Source: Chloroflexi bacterium B3_Chlor
GTDB taxonomy: Bacteria; Chloroflexota; Anaerolineae; UBA7937; B3-Chlor
Length of the DNA stretch: 58,496 nucleotides
Assembly (NCBI GenBank): GCA_005223035.1
Contig: NJBK01000014.1
Location: forward strand, 1-58,496
Direction: 5' to 3'
Numbering within the stretch: the stretch's first letter is position 1; each line of letters starts with the position of its first letter. Positions 26,422-34,814 of the stretch are shown here, piece after piece. The position numbers and the translations under genes are program-made. Under the pieces are notes generated by a model. That model did not search any database. It was not told where the DNA came from and saw only the letters and a list, made by a program, of their open reading frames with translations.

Positions 26422-27972
26422 ATGCAGACCCTTGGCGATATGATCAACGACAACGCCCAGAGATATGCGGACAAAACTGCCTTCATCTTCGAAAGCAAAC
26501 GCTATACTTACAAGCAGGTGAATCAGAGGATCAACAGTCTCGTGAATGCCTTGGCCGAGTCAGGCGTGGGAAAGGGAGACCGAGTGGGTCTATTGGCCTA
26601 CAATTGCCCCCACTATTTCGAGGTCTTTGGTCTGGCCAAGGCCGGCAGGGTTTGCGTGCCGCTGAATTATAGATCTGTGGGAAGGGAACTTGCCTACCTT
26701 ATCAACAACTCCGGAATCAACGTCCTCATACTTGAGAGCGAGTTCGTCGAAGTCGTCAACTCTATTCGCCACGAGCTAGACGCGGTCAGGTCATTCATCT
26801 GCCTCGGTGCGGAGGTAGAGGGGATGCTGAACTATGAAGAGTTGATAAGCCGTTTCCCTCCCGACGAGCCTACGGATGATGTGGAAGCGGATGACCCTTG
26901 TGTGTTGTTCTATACCAGTGGCACGACTGGGCGACCCAATGGAGCTATTCATACCCACAAGAGCATACTGGCAGAAGCCGAGCTTCCCCATCGTAACCTT
27001 AGCTCTGGTGACGTCGTCTTGTGTGTGATGCCTTTCTTTCATGTTGGCGGCTCCGCCGCCCACTTGATCCCTGCTTTCGCTGCCGGCGCTACGATGGTCA
27101 TCCACAAGAAGTTTGACGAGAGTCTAGTCTTGGAAGCCATCGAGAAACAAGAGGTAACCTACGTTTTTCTGGTACCTACAATGATCATTCGGCTTCTGGA
27201 ACATCCAGACCTAGGTCAATTTGACCTCAGCAGCTTGCACACGGTGGCTTATACCGGAGCGCCGATGCCTTTCGAGGCGTTGAGGAGAGGTATTGGGCAT
27301 CTTGGTGAGGTCTTCACTCAGGAGTTGGGGCAGACCGAAACCCTCAACATGGCTGTGCTCAAGAGAGAGAACCACAAGTTGGAGGGCACAGCGAAGGAGA
27401 TCAAGAGATTGGAGTCTGCAGGAAAGCCACCGAGAGAAGGTGAGATCAGAATCGTTGATGACCAAGGTCATGATGTTCCGGTGGGAGAGGCCGGTGAGAT
27501 AATCGCTCGCAGTGACAGAATGATGAAAGGGTATTGGAGAATGCCCGAGGAGACGGCGGAGACGATAAAGGACGGCTGGCTTCATACGGGGGACGTGGGC
27601 ACAATGGATGAGGATGGTTATATCTATCTCGTGGACAGGAAAAAGGATATGATCATCAGCGGAGGAGAGAATATCTATTCTCGAGAGGTAGAGGAAGTGC
27701 TATACATGCACCCCGCGGTCTTGGAGGCAGCGGTCGTCGGAGTCCCGGACGAAGAGTGGGGTGAATCTGTGAAGGCGGTGGTAGTCTTAAGACAGGGGAC
27801 AACAGCCTCTGAGGAAGGGATAATTGACTTCTGCAAAGGACATCTGGCGAGCTACAAGAAGCCAAGGTCGGTGGAGTTCCGGGACAACTTGCCCAAGACA
27901 GGTAGTGGCAAGATAAGGAAAAACGAGATCAGAGAGCCATATTGGGAAGGGTATGAGAGAAGGATTCATTAG
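26422..27972 (+). CDS. Acyl-CoA synthetase (AMP-forming, long/medium-chain type)
   Basis: 516 residues; the start is preceded by TAGGAGGAGAA. ANL-superfamily motifs are in order: FYTSGTTGRPNGAIHTH (A3 P-loop), MPFFHVGGSA, a QELGQTE form of A5, GWLHTGDVGTMDEDGY (A7), DRKKDMIISGGENIYSREVE (A8 hinge) and KTGSGKIRKNE with the catalytic Lys497 (A10). The enzyme activates a carboxylic acid to acyl-AMP and then acyl-CoA. The divergent Liv-type transporter and the nearby acyl-CoA dehydrogenase suggest import, activation and beta-oxidation of an organic acid. The exact substrate is unknown. Confidence 0.93.
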   Translation: MQTLGDMINDNAQRYADKTAFIFESKRYTYKQVNQRINSLVNALAESGVGKGDRVGLLAYNCPHYFEVFGLAKAGRVCVPLNYRSVGRELAYLINNSGINVLILESEFVEVVNSIRHELDAVRSFICLGAEVEGMLNYEELISRFPPDEPTDDVEADDPCVLFYTSGTTGRPNGAIHTHKSILAEAELPHRNLSSGDVVLCVMPFFHVGGSAAHLIPAFAAGATMVIHKKFDESLVLEAIEKQEVTYVFLVPTMIIRLLEHPDLGQFDLSSLHTVAYTGAPMPFEALRRGIGHLGEVFTQELGQTETLNMAVLKRENHKLEGTAKEIKRLESAGKPPREGEIRIVDDQGHDVPVGEAGEIIARSDRMMKGYWRMPEETAETIKDGWLHTGDVGTMDEDGYIYLVDRKKDMIISGGENIYSREVEEVLYMHPAVLEAAVVGVPDEEWGESVKAVVVLRQGTTASEEGIIDFCKGHLASYKKPRSVEFRDNLPKTGSGKIRKNEIREPYWEGYERRIH

Positions 27973-28206
27973 CCCGATCTCAACCGGGCGCGCCCCATAC
28001 ACCTTGCGCCCATTGACGGCATAAAGACCGCGGAAGGCGGTGAGGTTCCCAGGGGATCCTTCAACCCAGTGGAACCGAGCGTGTTGATCGCCAGCAAGAA
28101 CCCTGTCTCCGCGGACGCCGTTGCTACAGCGGTGATGGGCTTTGATCCGAGCATCGAGTCCGCACTCCTCAGGAGAATGCCCTCGCGTGTTCCTCAATCG
28201 GCTTAG
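27973..28206 (+). pseudogene. C-terminal stub of a DUF362-family protein
   Basis: Immediately after the synthetase stop, the same frame continues open for 77 codons with a strong family pattern: PIHLAPIDGIKTAEGG, EPSVLIASKNPVSADAVA and TAVMGFDPSIES. This matches my recollection of the DUF362 C-terminal core (IDGI-x-EGG, GxDPVAxDAVA, MGFDP). No start codon or N-terminal cysteine cluster is present. The stop between the two frames shows they were fused or abutted by deletion. Confidence 0.65.
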
Positions 28207-28268
28207 CGACTGCCCCGAGATCGGTGTATAATGGTTCATCGATAGATCTAGGACTGGAGCGAGTCGTC

Positions 28269-28826
28269 ATGCAAGCGCAAAGGAGAACTCCCGGCGTGGT
28301 CACAATGGTCGCGATCTGCGTCGTGTCATTGTTCTATCTTGGATGCGGGCTGTTGTCCGGCCCGATTCCGACACCCATCCGGACCGTGCCGGTGTCGAGC
28401 GAAAAAGCACAGGATCTGGTGTCCAAACTTGGCCAGGACTTGATACTGGACGCTGAAGGCAACTACGTGCTGACCATCACGGAGGAAGAGCTGACCTCCT
28501 GGGTGGCTCTAAACATGGGAGGGACCATCAAGGACCCGCAGATCATTCTCAGCGAAGGCAAGATTCATCTGTATGGGACCATCACCACGCCTGTCAGGAC
28601 GACAATGACTGCGATCCTTCTGATGGAAGCAGAGGCTGGTCAGGCTCAGACAACGGTCGAATCCATAACCTTTGGCGGCCTCCCCATCCCAGAGACCTTT
28701 GCCGAAACCTTGCTCCGGCAGATTGACGATCTCGTCACTCCTCGACATTCACAGGGTGAGGTGGAGATAACTGAGGTAGAGATCGCAGAGGGCGAGCTTA
28801 CCCTCAGAGGGAGAGTGGCTTCCTGA
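28269..28826 (+). CDS. Small lipoprotein of unknown function
   Basis: 185 residues. The ATG chosen begins MQAQRRTPGVVTM, followed by a hydrophobic segment that ends in the lipobox YLGC, so the protein should be membrane-anchored outside the cell. The rest is a beta-rich domain with amphipathic strands (NYVLTITEEELTSWV, EGKIHLYGTITTPVRT, EGELTLRGRV), reminiscent of lipid- or ligand-binding folds that carry a recurring TEEELTS element. A TATAAT at 28227-28232 could be its -10. No neighbours suggest a pathway. Confidence 0.7.
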   Translation: MQAQRRTPGVVTMVAICVVSLFYLGCGLLSGPIPTPIRTVPVSSEKAQDLVSKLGQDLILDAEGNYVLTITEEELTSWVALNMGGTIKDPQIILSEGKIHLYGTITTPVRTTMTAILLMEAEAGQAQTTVESITFGGLPIPETFAETLLRQIDDLVTPRHSQGEVEITEVEIAEGELTLRGRVAS

Positions 28827-29042
28827 AGCGCCCTCCTCAGTTGTGAGCAGAGCATCAGCCCCAGCGCGTGATGGAACTGGCACAGGAACTGTTGCTGGAA
28901 CTGCGGACTGAACTGCTGCGGACTTAGTCCACAAGCAGATTGATTTCAAAAGTACTGCGGACTTGGCAAAAACGAAGGCCTGCGATGGGCGCAGACCTAC
29001 TAGATATGGGCATTCGCCCGAGATAGCTACTACATATTGTGT

Positions 29043-29125
29043 GGTGCGGATTCGGATAGTGCTGATGACTTAAAATCCGTTGGAGTTAATTCTCCGCGCG
29101 GGTTCGAATCCCGCCCGCCCCACCA
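29043..29125 (+). pseudogene. Degenerate tRNA-Leu (UAA)
   Basis: The 3' half is perfect: anticodon loop CTTAAAA, a long class II variable arm (GGAG/CTCC), T arm GCGGG-TTCGAAT-CCCGC, and acceptor strand with encoded CCA. Six of seven acceptor pairs form with GGTGCGG at 29043. The 5' half is broken: only two of five anticodon-stem pairs form cleanly, and the D arm is about nine bases too short and cannot fold. Either the gene is dead or only its 3' half survives as an integration footprint. Confidence 0.6.
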
Positions 29126-29335
29126 CTACGATTTGTATTGGTCAGGCAATTAGCTTGTCGCATATCCTCGATTGCCGGGTCCTCCCATGTTGGGAGCGCC
29201 TTCCCTGTCTTGCACAGCGGGTGCCGAGGACCCTGAAAAAGCGAGTGACAGGGGATCCCTTGGGCCTCTGACGAGAGACGGTATTCCGTTGTGTTTGTCG
29301 TCCAAGAGGCTAACCCTAGATCTCGTTTCGGATAC

Positions 29336-29365
29336 TTGACAGGAACCGTCAACCTACGCGATAAT
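29336..29365 (+). promoter_or_regulatory. Promoter of the LacI-type regulator stub
   Basis: TTGACA (29336-29341), an 18-nt spacer and GATAAT (29360-29365). A perfect 14-bp palindrome lies 8 bp downstream. Confidence 0.55.
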
Positions 29366-29373
29366 AGCGTTGC

Positions 29374-29387
29374 CGGTAGCGCTACCG
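29374..29387. promoter_or_regulatory. Perfect palindrome, candidate LacI-family operator
   Basis: CGGTAGCGCTACCG is a perfect 14-bp palindrome with a central CG, as in LacI-family operators. It sits just downstream of the -10 and upstream of a LacI-like start, where an autorepressor would bind. The assignment is inference. Confidence 0.5.
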
Positions 29388-29422
29388 AGAATGAAAGAGT
29401 AAGACTACGGCAAGAATTCTCC

Positions 29423-29500
29423 GTGAAGCGCACCCAGAGCACTGTCACAATTCAAGATGTGGCCAAGATCGCCATCTTGAGAACTGCTGATGGGGCGTAA
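29423..29500 (+). pseudogene. N-terminal stub of a LacI-family regulator
   Basis: From GTG the frame reads VKRTQSTVTIQDVAKIA, the opening of the LacI-type helix-turn-helix, then leaves the family pattern (ILRTADGA) and stops. The recognition helix and the whole sugar-binding domain are missing. It was probably the local regulator of the pentose genes downstream before the locus was rearranged. Confidence 0.7.
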
Positions 29501-29507
29501 CCGGGCC

Positions 29508-29541
29508 TGCCAAGTTCCAGATCCTGTGACATTCTACACAC
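29508..29541 (+). repeat. Candidate left terminal repeat of IS481-like element
   Basis: It begins TGCCAAGTTCCA. This matches the inverted sequence TGTCAAGTTCCA ending at 31377 at 11 of 12 bases, and both continue with shared ACAT and TACAC blocks. The two would bound a segment of about 1.87 kb that contains the transposase but also a permease fragment. Confidence 0.45.
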
Positions 29542-29689
29542 CACCATTGTCACGACGATGCAACTGGGCTGCCATGGTTGCTTGGCCAGCCCCATCGGTG
29601 GCGTGACGGTGGTGTCGTGTGCTGTTCTGCGCAGACCAAGGCTGGTCCTCCGGTGATCGCTTCATCGGTCGTTGAACAAGGGGGTAATC

Positions 29690-29974
29690 GTGGCCAACGC
29701 AGATCAGCTAGACTCTTCGACCGTGATGTCCCGGTTGTGGCAGCGCCTCCGCGTGGTGGGTGGCTTCCGGGAATTGAACGTTTTGATCCCCCTCATTGCC
29801 GTCTGCGTCTTCTTCTGGTGGCAGAAGCCGGATGTCTTTACGAAGCCGGCCAACCTGGCGATCATCATGCGCTTCATTGCCACCGTTGGCATCCTGGCCA
29901 TCGGCGAGGTCCTGGTGATCATCACCGGCGGTATTGACCTCTCGGTGGGTTCCATGACCGCGCTCACCGGGGTG
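29690..29974 (+). pseudogene. N-terminal stub of RbsC/XylH-type sugar ABC permease
   Basis: A GTG with AAGGGGG upstream opens a frame with the typical beginning of ribose/xylose-type permeases: [38 protein letters not shown] and [20 protein letters not shown]. After TGV the sequence departs from the family and the frame stops about 115 bases on. Only the first two helices remain of about ten. Its loss fits the LacI stub and xylA stub nearby. Confidence 0.75.
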
Positions 29975-30114
29975 CCTCGCTCCTACGGAATTCCCACTGT
30001 GTTCCGGATTGTTCCACCACAGCTCCCTCAAATGGTCGCCAAGCTTTGCGGACCTCCAAGCCTGCAGTGCGCGCAGCTTTCCCTTTAGGTGCTCAACGGG
30101 GCGAAACGCTAGCC

Positions 30115-31257
30115 CTAAATCTGTGAGCGCTTTTCAAAAGAAGGCGGGTCGGTGACCTCGTCGGAGACATCGTTCACAGATAAGAGCCGTGGGGCGAAGA
30201 TGGGAAAGTCATCCAGAACGAGCGGGGGAAAGAGCATGAAGTGAGGGTCCTTGACATCGGTCTGTTGCTGAACCGCCTCAAAGGGTGTCTTTTTCAGATC
30301 CAAGTTGGGCCTCTCCAGGTTAAAGTATAGCATGTAGCTGGAGGCTTTGTCCAGGAGGTCTGAGCCGGTGGGAAGGTCCTCCAGGTCATAGAACTCGTCC
30401 TCGATACGCCCATGGAAGTTCTCGACTGAGCCGTTGAAACGAGGGGTGGCGGGAGGGATGGTGAAGTGCCGAGCCCCGAAGGTTTCCTCGACCACGCGGG
30501 TGAAGAGGCTATCCCTTTTGGCGAAGACGGAGCCAATGAATTCAGCCCCGTTGTCGGTTTGGATGGTGATCTTGGAGGTATCAAGGCCGTACCTGCGGAA
30601 GTGATCGAGGCACAGGGCTATGAACTTGGCAGAGTTGAAGGTGGAAAGTTGATAGGCGTAACAGATGAAAGTAGTGGTGGTGAGGACGTCTTTGATAGTA
30701 TATTCGAATTTGGCCAAGATACGGCGGATCACTTGAGGGTAGATACCGGGGATGTCATTCAGGTACTTGACGTCTACTTGCCAGTGAGCTAGAGGCTGTA
30801 GCCTTTCCCGATAGCGAGCTATTTCACGTTTCTTTTGGTATTTCTTCTTCCTGGGCTGGATCAAGCTGAGTTTATAGAGCACGCGGTTGATGGTGGAGGT
30901 TGACATCTTGATCCCACACCGTTGCTGCAAGAGGAGCTTGATCTTGTCCTGGCCGATTCTGGTGTTCGGTCTGCGGCCATCATTGGTTCTGAGCTTGGCG
31001 ATGAGTTGTTGGTGAGGCTCGGGGGTTTTATGAGGCGACTCATGAGGCCGTCGAGGGAGGTCACGGAGACCTTGCCAGCCATGCGTTTTGTATCGTTTGA
31101 CCCATTTGATGACTGTAGGGCGAGAGGTTCTGAAGACGCTTGCGGTAAGGGAGGTATTCTCTCCGTTGGCAAGGAAGAACTCGACCATGGCTCGGTGAAT
31201 GGCCTCAGTGTTCTTGGAATCTCTGATACGGTCGTAGTATGATTCATTGGGAGTCAT
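30115..31257 (-). CDS. IS481-like DDE transposase, apparently intact
   Basis: 380 residues from an ATG with AGGTGAT upstream. An N-terminal HTH (NTSLTASVFRTSRPTVIKWV), a second DNA-binding segment around residues 95-135 (RRPNTRIGQDKIKLLLQQ), then an rve integrase core with Asp162 (WQVDVKYL), Asp235 (QTDNGAEF) and Glu279 (SVENFHGRIEDEF). All three catalytic residues are present. It points away from the sugar operon. It is unlike the truncated transposase at 14.5 kb in sequence but has the same layout. Confidence 0.88.
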   Translation of the reverse strand: MTPNESYYDRIRDSKNTEAIHRAMVEFFLANGENTSLTASVFRTSRPTVIKWVKRYKTHGWQGLRDLPRRPHESPHKTPEPHQQLIAKLRTNDGRRPNTRIGQDKIKLLLQQRCGIKMSTSTINRVLYKLSLIQPRKKKYQKKREIARYRERLQPLAHWQVDVKYLNDIPGIYPQVIRRILAKFEYTIKDVLTTTTFICYAYQLSTFNSAKFIALCLDHFRRYGLDTSKITIQTDNGAEFIGSVFAKRDSLFTRVVEETFGARHFTIPPATPRFNGSVENFHGRIEDEFYDLEDLPTGSDLLDKASSYMLYFNLERPNLDLKKTPFEAVQQQTDVKDPHFMLFPPLVLDDFPIFAPRLLSVNDVSDEVTDPPSFEKRSQI

Positions 31258-31365
31258 GGGATCACCTCTGCAGATCAGCAAGGTTGTGGTTGATAAGGAA
31301 TTGTACCACATCTTCAACCCAAAAGATGACCGCAGGGTGTAAACCATGTTCCCGACGAGTTCGGA

Positions 31366-31377
31366 TGGAACTTGACA
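31366..31377 (-). repeat. Candidate right terminal repeat of the IS
   Basis: Read on the minus strand the end is TGTCAAGTTCCA, paired with the candidate left end at 29508. It lies 109 bp upstream of the transposase start, a normal distance. Confidence 0.45.
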
Positions 31378-31400
31378 TGGCTGGGAGAGCGTGTTATACT
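31372..31400 (+). promoter_or_regulatory. Promoter reading into the sugar-transport operon, -35 inside the IS end
   Basis: TTGACA (31372-31377), a 17-nt spacer and TATACT (31395-31400). The -35 hexamer coincides with the last bases of the candidate IS terminus, while spacer and -10 are flanking DNA, so this looks like a hybrid promoter created by insertion. Confidence 0.6.
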
Positions 31401-31602
31401 CCATATCTGCCTCGAACCTTCAGAGGCGTTGCCAATCAGGAGCCGGCTGTTGATTGGATAGTCGCGCTCGAGAGAACCAGCGCACCCTAGCTGGGGCCTT
31501 TGATGATCGAACGTCAGAATGGAGGTGAGGGAAGGCTCCAACACCTTGGCACGGTACCCGTAAGATGCACGAAAATGATCAGTGAGAATAAGGAGGAAAA
31601 CG

Positions 31603-32925
31603 ATGTATAGGAATATGAGATGGTTGGTCATCGCCAGCCTGGTGGTGCTCGCCCTGGTGGTTGGCGCCTGTGGGACCCCTGCACCGCCGCCACCTGAACC
31701 TACGACTCCGCTACCGCCCCCGGAAGACACACCTATGCCGGAGGCCGGCACGTTGGAGATCTTCAGTTGGTGGACGGCCGGTGGCGAAGCCGAGGGCTTG
31801 GCGGCAATGTACGAGGTCTTTGAGGCCCAGTACCCGGGAGTGGAGATCATCAACGCCACTGTGGCCGGTGGCGCTGGAATGGAGGCGAAAGCCGTGCTCG
31901 CCACGCGCATGCTGGCCGACGACCCGCCTGACTCCTTCCAGGTCCACGCTGGTCACGAGTTGATTGACACCTGGGTCGTGGCAGGCGTGATGGAGCCGGT
32001 CACCTCCGTCTTTGAGGACAACGACTGGCTCGACGTCTACCCGCCCGGCGTCATTGAGGTCCTCTCCCAGGACGGCGAGATCTGGAGCGTGCCGGTCAAC
32101 ATTCACCGCTCCAACGTCCTGTGGTACAACACGCAGGTCTTTGACGACAACGGCCTCACGCCACCCACCACTTTGGACGAGTTCTTCACGGTGGCGGATG
32201 CTCTTCAGGCAGCGGGCGTGACCCCGTTGGCTGTGGGCGACAGTGGCGTCTGGGTGGACATTCACGTCTTCGAGTCTGTCCTGCTGGCCTCGATGGGTCC
32301 GGACGCCTATCGCGGTCTGTGGGACAGCACCACGGACTGGAATGGGCCTGAGGTCACAGACGCGCTGGAGGCCTTTGCCCAGATGATGGAGTACGCGAAT
32401 GAAGACCATTCCGCCCTGTCTTGGGACCAGGCTGCCCAGCTTGTCGTGGACGGTGACGCGGCCATGACCATCATGGGCGACTGGAGCGAGGGCTACTTCA
32501 AGTCGGTCGGCCTAACGCCCGAGGTGGAGTTCGGCTACGTTCCCTCGCCGGGCACGGGCGGCAGCTTCATCATGCTGTCCGACTCCTTCGGGCTGCCGGA
32601 GGGCGCGCCCAACCGCGACAACGCTATTGCCTGGCTTACGGTCTGCGGCTCCCAGGAAGGGCAGGACGCCTTCAACCCGATCAAGGGCTCTATCCCGGCG
32701 CGTACCGATGGCGACCGGTCTCTGTACGACGTCTACCTGCAATCGGCCATGGACGACTTCGCCTCCAACGAGATCGTGCCCAGCCTGGCCCACGGCGCTG
32801 CGGCCTCCGAAGGTTGGGTCACCGCCTTTGGCGATGCCATGACCCTCTTTGTCGCCGACCTGGATGTCGGTGCTGCTCAAGAGGCCATGGCCCAGGCTTG
32901 CGTGGACGCTGGCATGTGTCAGTAA
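31603..32925 (+). CDS. Sugar ABC transporter substrate-binding lipoprotein (glucose/mannose-like, family 1)
   Basis: 440 residues; AGGAGG lies 6 nt upstream of the ATG. The signal peptide ends in the lipobox VGAC (Cys23), followed by a proline-rich linker. The mature domain opens with LEIFSWWTAGGEAEGLAAM, a hallmark of GtsA-like sugar-binding proteins, and has the family's hinge and ligand segments (SVPVNIHRSNVLWYNTQVF, GDWSEGYF, FPLSDSFGLPEGA-like). First gene of the pentose operon. Substrate is probably a sugar or short oligosaccharide; the xylose-catabolic context favours a pentose (inference). Confidence 0.9.
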   Translation: MYRNMRWLVIASLVVLALVVGACGTPAPPPPEPTTPLPPPEDTPMPEAGTLEIFSWWTAGGEAEGLAAMYEVFEAQYPGVEIINATVAGGAGMEAKAVLATRMLADDPPDSFQVHAGHELIDTWVVAGVMEPVTSVFEDNDWLDVYPPGVIEVLSQDGEIWSVPVNIHRSNVLWYNTQVFDDNGLTPPTTLDEFFTVADALQAAGVTPLAVGDSGVWVDIHVFESVLLASMGPDAYRGLWDSTTDWNGPEVTDALEAFAQMMEYANEDHSALSWDQAAQLVVDGDAAMTIMGDWSEGYFKSVGLTPEVEFGYVPSPGTGGSFIMLSDSFGLPEGAPNRDNAIAWLTVCGSQEGQDAFNPIKGSIPARTDGDRSLYDVYLQSAMDDFASNEIVPSLAHGAAASEGWVTAFGDAMTLFVADLDVGAAQEAMAQACVDAGMCQ

Positions 32926-32957
32926 CGTAGAGTTTTCACGACTCTATTGGGCTCTGT

Positions 32958-32997
32958 GGGCGTCGCCGGGATGGTGAGAGCCCTATCGGCGGCGCCC
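32958..32997 (+). promoter_or_regulatory. Intercistronic stem-loop between binding protein and permease
   Basis: An 11-bp stem (GGGCGTCGCCG pairing with CGGCGGCGCCC, one G-U pair) with an 18-nt loop. An alternative GGGCTCT/AGAGCCC pairing overlaps it and a small TAGAGT/ACTCTA hairpin precedes it. Such structures often protect the binding-protein message and lower downstream expression. Confidence 0.5.
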
Positions 32998-33020
32998 ATC
33001 TCCGAGGCTGCAGGTAGCCT

Positions 33021-33953
33021 ATGACACACGCGCGCCGCGAACGCTGGCTTGCCTTCTTGATGGTTCTCCCGTCCATCATCCTGATCGCGATCTTCGTCTA
33101 CGGCTTTATAGGTTGGACGGCTAGGGTCTCTCTGTCCAGATGGGACGGCATCCGGCCTGACTACACCTGGGCCGGGTTGGACAACTATAAGCAGCTCTTT
33201 GCTGGAGGCGGGAGCGTAGCGGCCAGACGCTTTGCCATTGACCTCTGGAACACCTTCTTCTTCACGCTTCTTTTCCTGGCGGCGTGCGTCGTCGTTGGCC
33301 TGCTGCTCGCCATCCTGCTGGACCAAAAGATAAAGGGCGAGGGCATTTTTCGCACCATCTACCTCTTTCCGATGGCCATCTCGTTCGTGGTCACCGGTGT
33401 GGTCTGGCAATGGATCTTCGCACCCGGCACGGAGACGCGGCTGCGAGGCGTCAACGCGCTGCTGCACAGTGTCGGGCTGGACGCGCTCCGCTGGGGGTGG
33501 TACACCGACACCAGCTCCATTGGCCCGTTTCACGTGGCCCTGATCCCCGTCATCATCGCCGCCGCCTGGCAGCTTACCGGGTATACCACGGCCATGTACC
33601 TGGCCGGCTTGCGCGCCGTCCCCGAGGAGCTGCGCGAGGCCGCCCGGGTGGACGGCGCCAACGAGATTGGTGTCTATCGGCACATCATCCTGCCCATGTT
33701 GCAGCCCATCACGCTTAGCGCCCTGATCGTCCTGGGCCACATCTCGCTCAAGATCTTTGACCTGATCTACACCATGACCGGCAGGGGAACCGGCTTTGTC
33801 ACCGATGTGCCGGGCATTTTCATGTTTGAAACGACATTCCAGGGCAACCACTACGCCCAGGGGGCGACCATTTCCATCATCATGCTGCTCACGGTCACCC
33901 TGGTGGTTGTTCCCTATCTCATCTACAGCTTCCGGCGGGAGGTGGAACTATGA
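33021..33953 (+). CDS. Sugar ABC transporter permease (MalF/GtsB type)
   Basis: 310 residues, about six transmembrane helices. It begins [25 protein letters not shown] and carries the EAA loop [26 protein letters not shown] that docks with the ATPase. No ATPase gene is present in the operon, so a shared MsmX/UgpC-type ATPase elsewhere is expected. The stop overlaps the next start (ATGA). Confidence 0.92.
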   Translation: MTHARRERWLAFLMVLPSIILIAIFVYGFIGWTARVSLSRWDGIRPDYTWAGLDNYKQLFAGGGSVAARRFAIDLWNTFFFTLLFLAACVVVGLLLAILLDQKIKGEGIFRTIYLFPMAISFVVTGVVWQWIFAPGTETRLRGVNALLHSVGLDALRWGWYTDTSSIGPFHVALIPVIIAAAWQLTGYTTAMYLAGLRAVPEELREAARVDGANEIGVYRHIILPMLQPITLSALIVLGHISLKIFDLIYTMTGRGTGFVTDVPGIFMFETTFQGNHYAQGATISIIMLLTVTLVVVPYLIYSFRREVEL

Positions 33954-34804
33954 CCCGGCGCTTGAACCCGGCGCGGATCGGCATCTATATGTTGCTCATC
34001 CTCTTTGCCATCCTCTTTTTGGTGCCCGTCTACGTCCTGCTGGCCAGTTCTCTCAAGGCCTTTGCCGAGGTGCAAGACCTTTCTAAGCTGTGGAGGCTAC
34101 CATCGGGGTTGCACCTGGAAAGTTTTCGCTCCGCCTGGTTTGGCATCCCGGAAAAGGGGTTGCGCGGCCTGGCTCCGAATCTACTCAACAGCTTGTATCT
34201 GACTGTACCTGCTACCATCATCTCCTCCATGCTTGGCTCGCTCAACGGCTACGTGCTCTGCAAGTGGAAGTTCCGGGGGGCCAACGTGATCTTTCCCCTG
34301 ATGCTCTTTGGCATGTTCATCCCCTATCAGAGCATCCTCATCCCACTGACCCAGACATTGGCCGCCATCGGCCTGGGTGGGACACTTTGGGGACTGATCC
34401 TGGTCCACGTGGTCTACGGCATCCCTATCACCACGCTCATCTTCCGCAACTATTACGCCGAGGTACCCACCGATTTGATAGAGGCGGCCCGTATTGACGG
34501 CGCCGGCATCCTGGGCGTCTACTGGCGGGTGATATTTCCCCTCTCCCTCCCCGGTTTTGTGGTGGTGATCATCTGGCAGTTCACCAACATTTGGAACGAG
34601 TTCCTCTTTGCCGTCACGCTCCTGCAGAAGCCTGAGCTCCAGCCGATTACCGTAGCGCTACGGAATCTGGCCGGCAGCCAGATCAAGGAGTGGAATATGG
34701 TCATGGCCGGGGCGCTTATCGCGGCCATCCCGACGCTGCTCATCTACGTGCTCATGGGCCGGTACTTTGTCCGGGGTCTGCTGGCTGGATCGGTGAAGGG
34801 ATAG
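33950..34804 (+). CDS. Sugar ABC transporter permease (MalG/GtsC type)
   Basis: 284 residues, six predicted helices, with the EAA loop [29 protein letters not shown] 4-nt overlap with the preceding permease gene indicates coupled translation. It forms the heterodimeric translocation pore with that partner. Confidence 0.92.
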   Translation: MTRRLNPARIGIYMLLILFAILFLVPVYVLLASSLKAFAEVQDLSKLWRLPSGLHLESFRSAWFGIPEKGLRGLAPNLLNSLYLTVPATIISSMLGSLNGYVLCKWKFRGANVIFPLMLFGMFIPYQSILIPLTQTLAAIGLGGTLWGLILVHVVYGIPITTLIFRNYYAEVPTDLIEAARIDGAGILGVYWRVIFPLSLPGFVVVIIWQFTNIWNEFLFAVTLLQKPELQPITVALRNLAGSQIKEWNMVMAGALIAAIPTLLIYVLMGRYFVRGLLAGSVKG

Positions 34805-34814
34805 AATCGGAAAG

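Larger units (their letters stand above)
29126..29422 (+). other. Intergenic stretch with regulator promoter at its end
   Basis: No gene recognised between the tRNA remnant and the LacI stub. The last 90 bases contain a promoter and a palindrome, annotated separately. Confidence 0.4.

Noticed and set aside
26037-26498. Minus-strand 153-codon frame between the divergent promoters and the synthetase
   Set aside because: It overlaps the synthetase start and its own promoter region, lacks a ribosome site and shows no family resemblance.
29043-29125. 3' end of a tmRNA, or a selenocysteine tRNA
   Set aside because: No tmRNA 5' domain or tag frame lies within the expected distance upstream, and the anticodon loop reads TAA, not TCA; tRNA-Leu fits best.
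29972-30114. Left end of the IS just after the permease stub
   Set aside because: I searched this stretch for the TGYCAAGTTCCA end and found no convincing match; the better match is at 29508, so the true boundary stays open.
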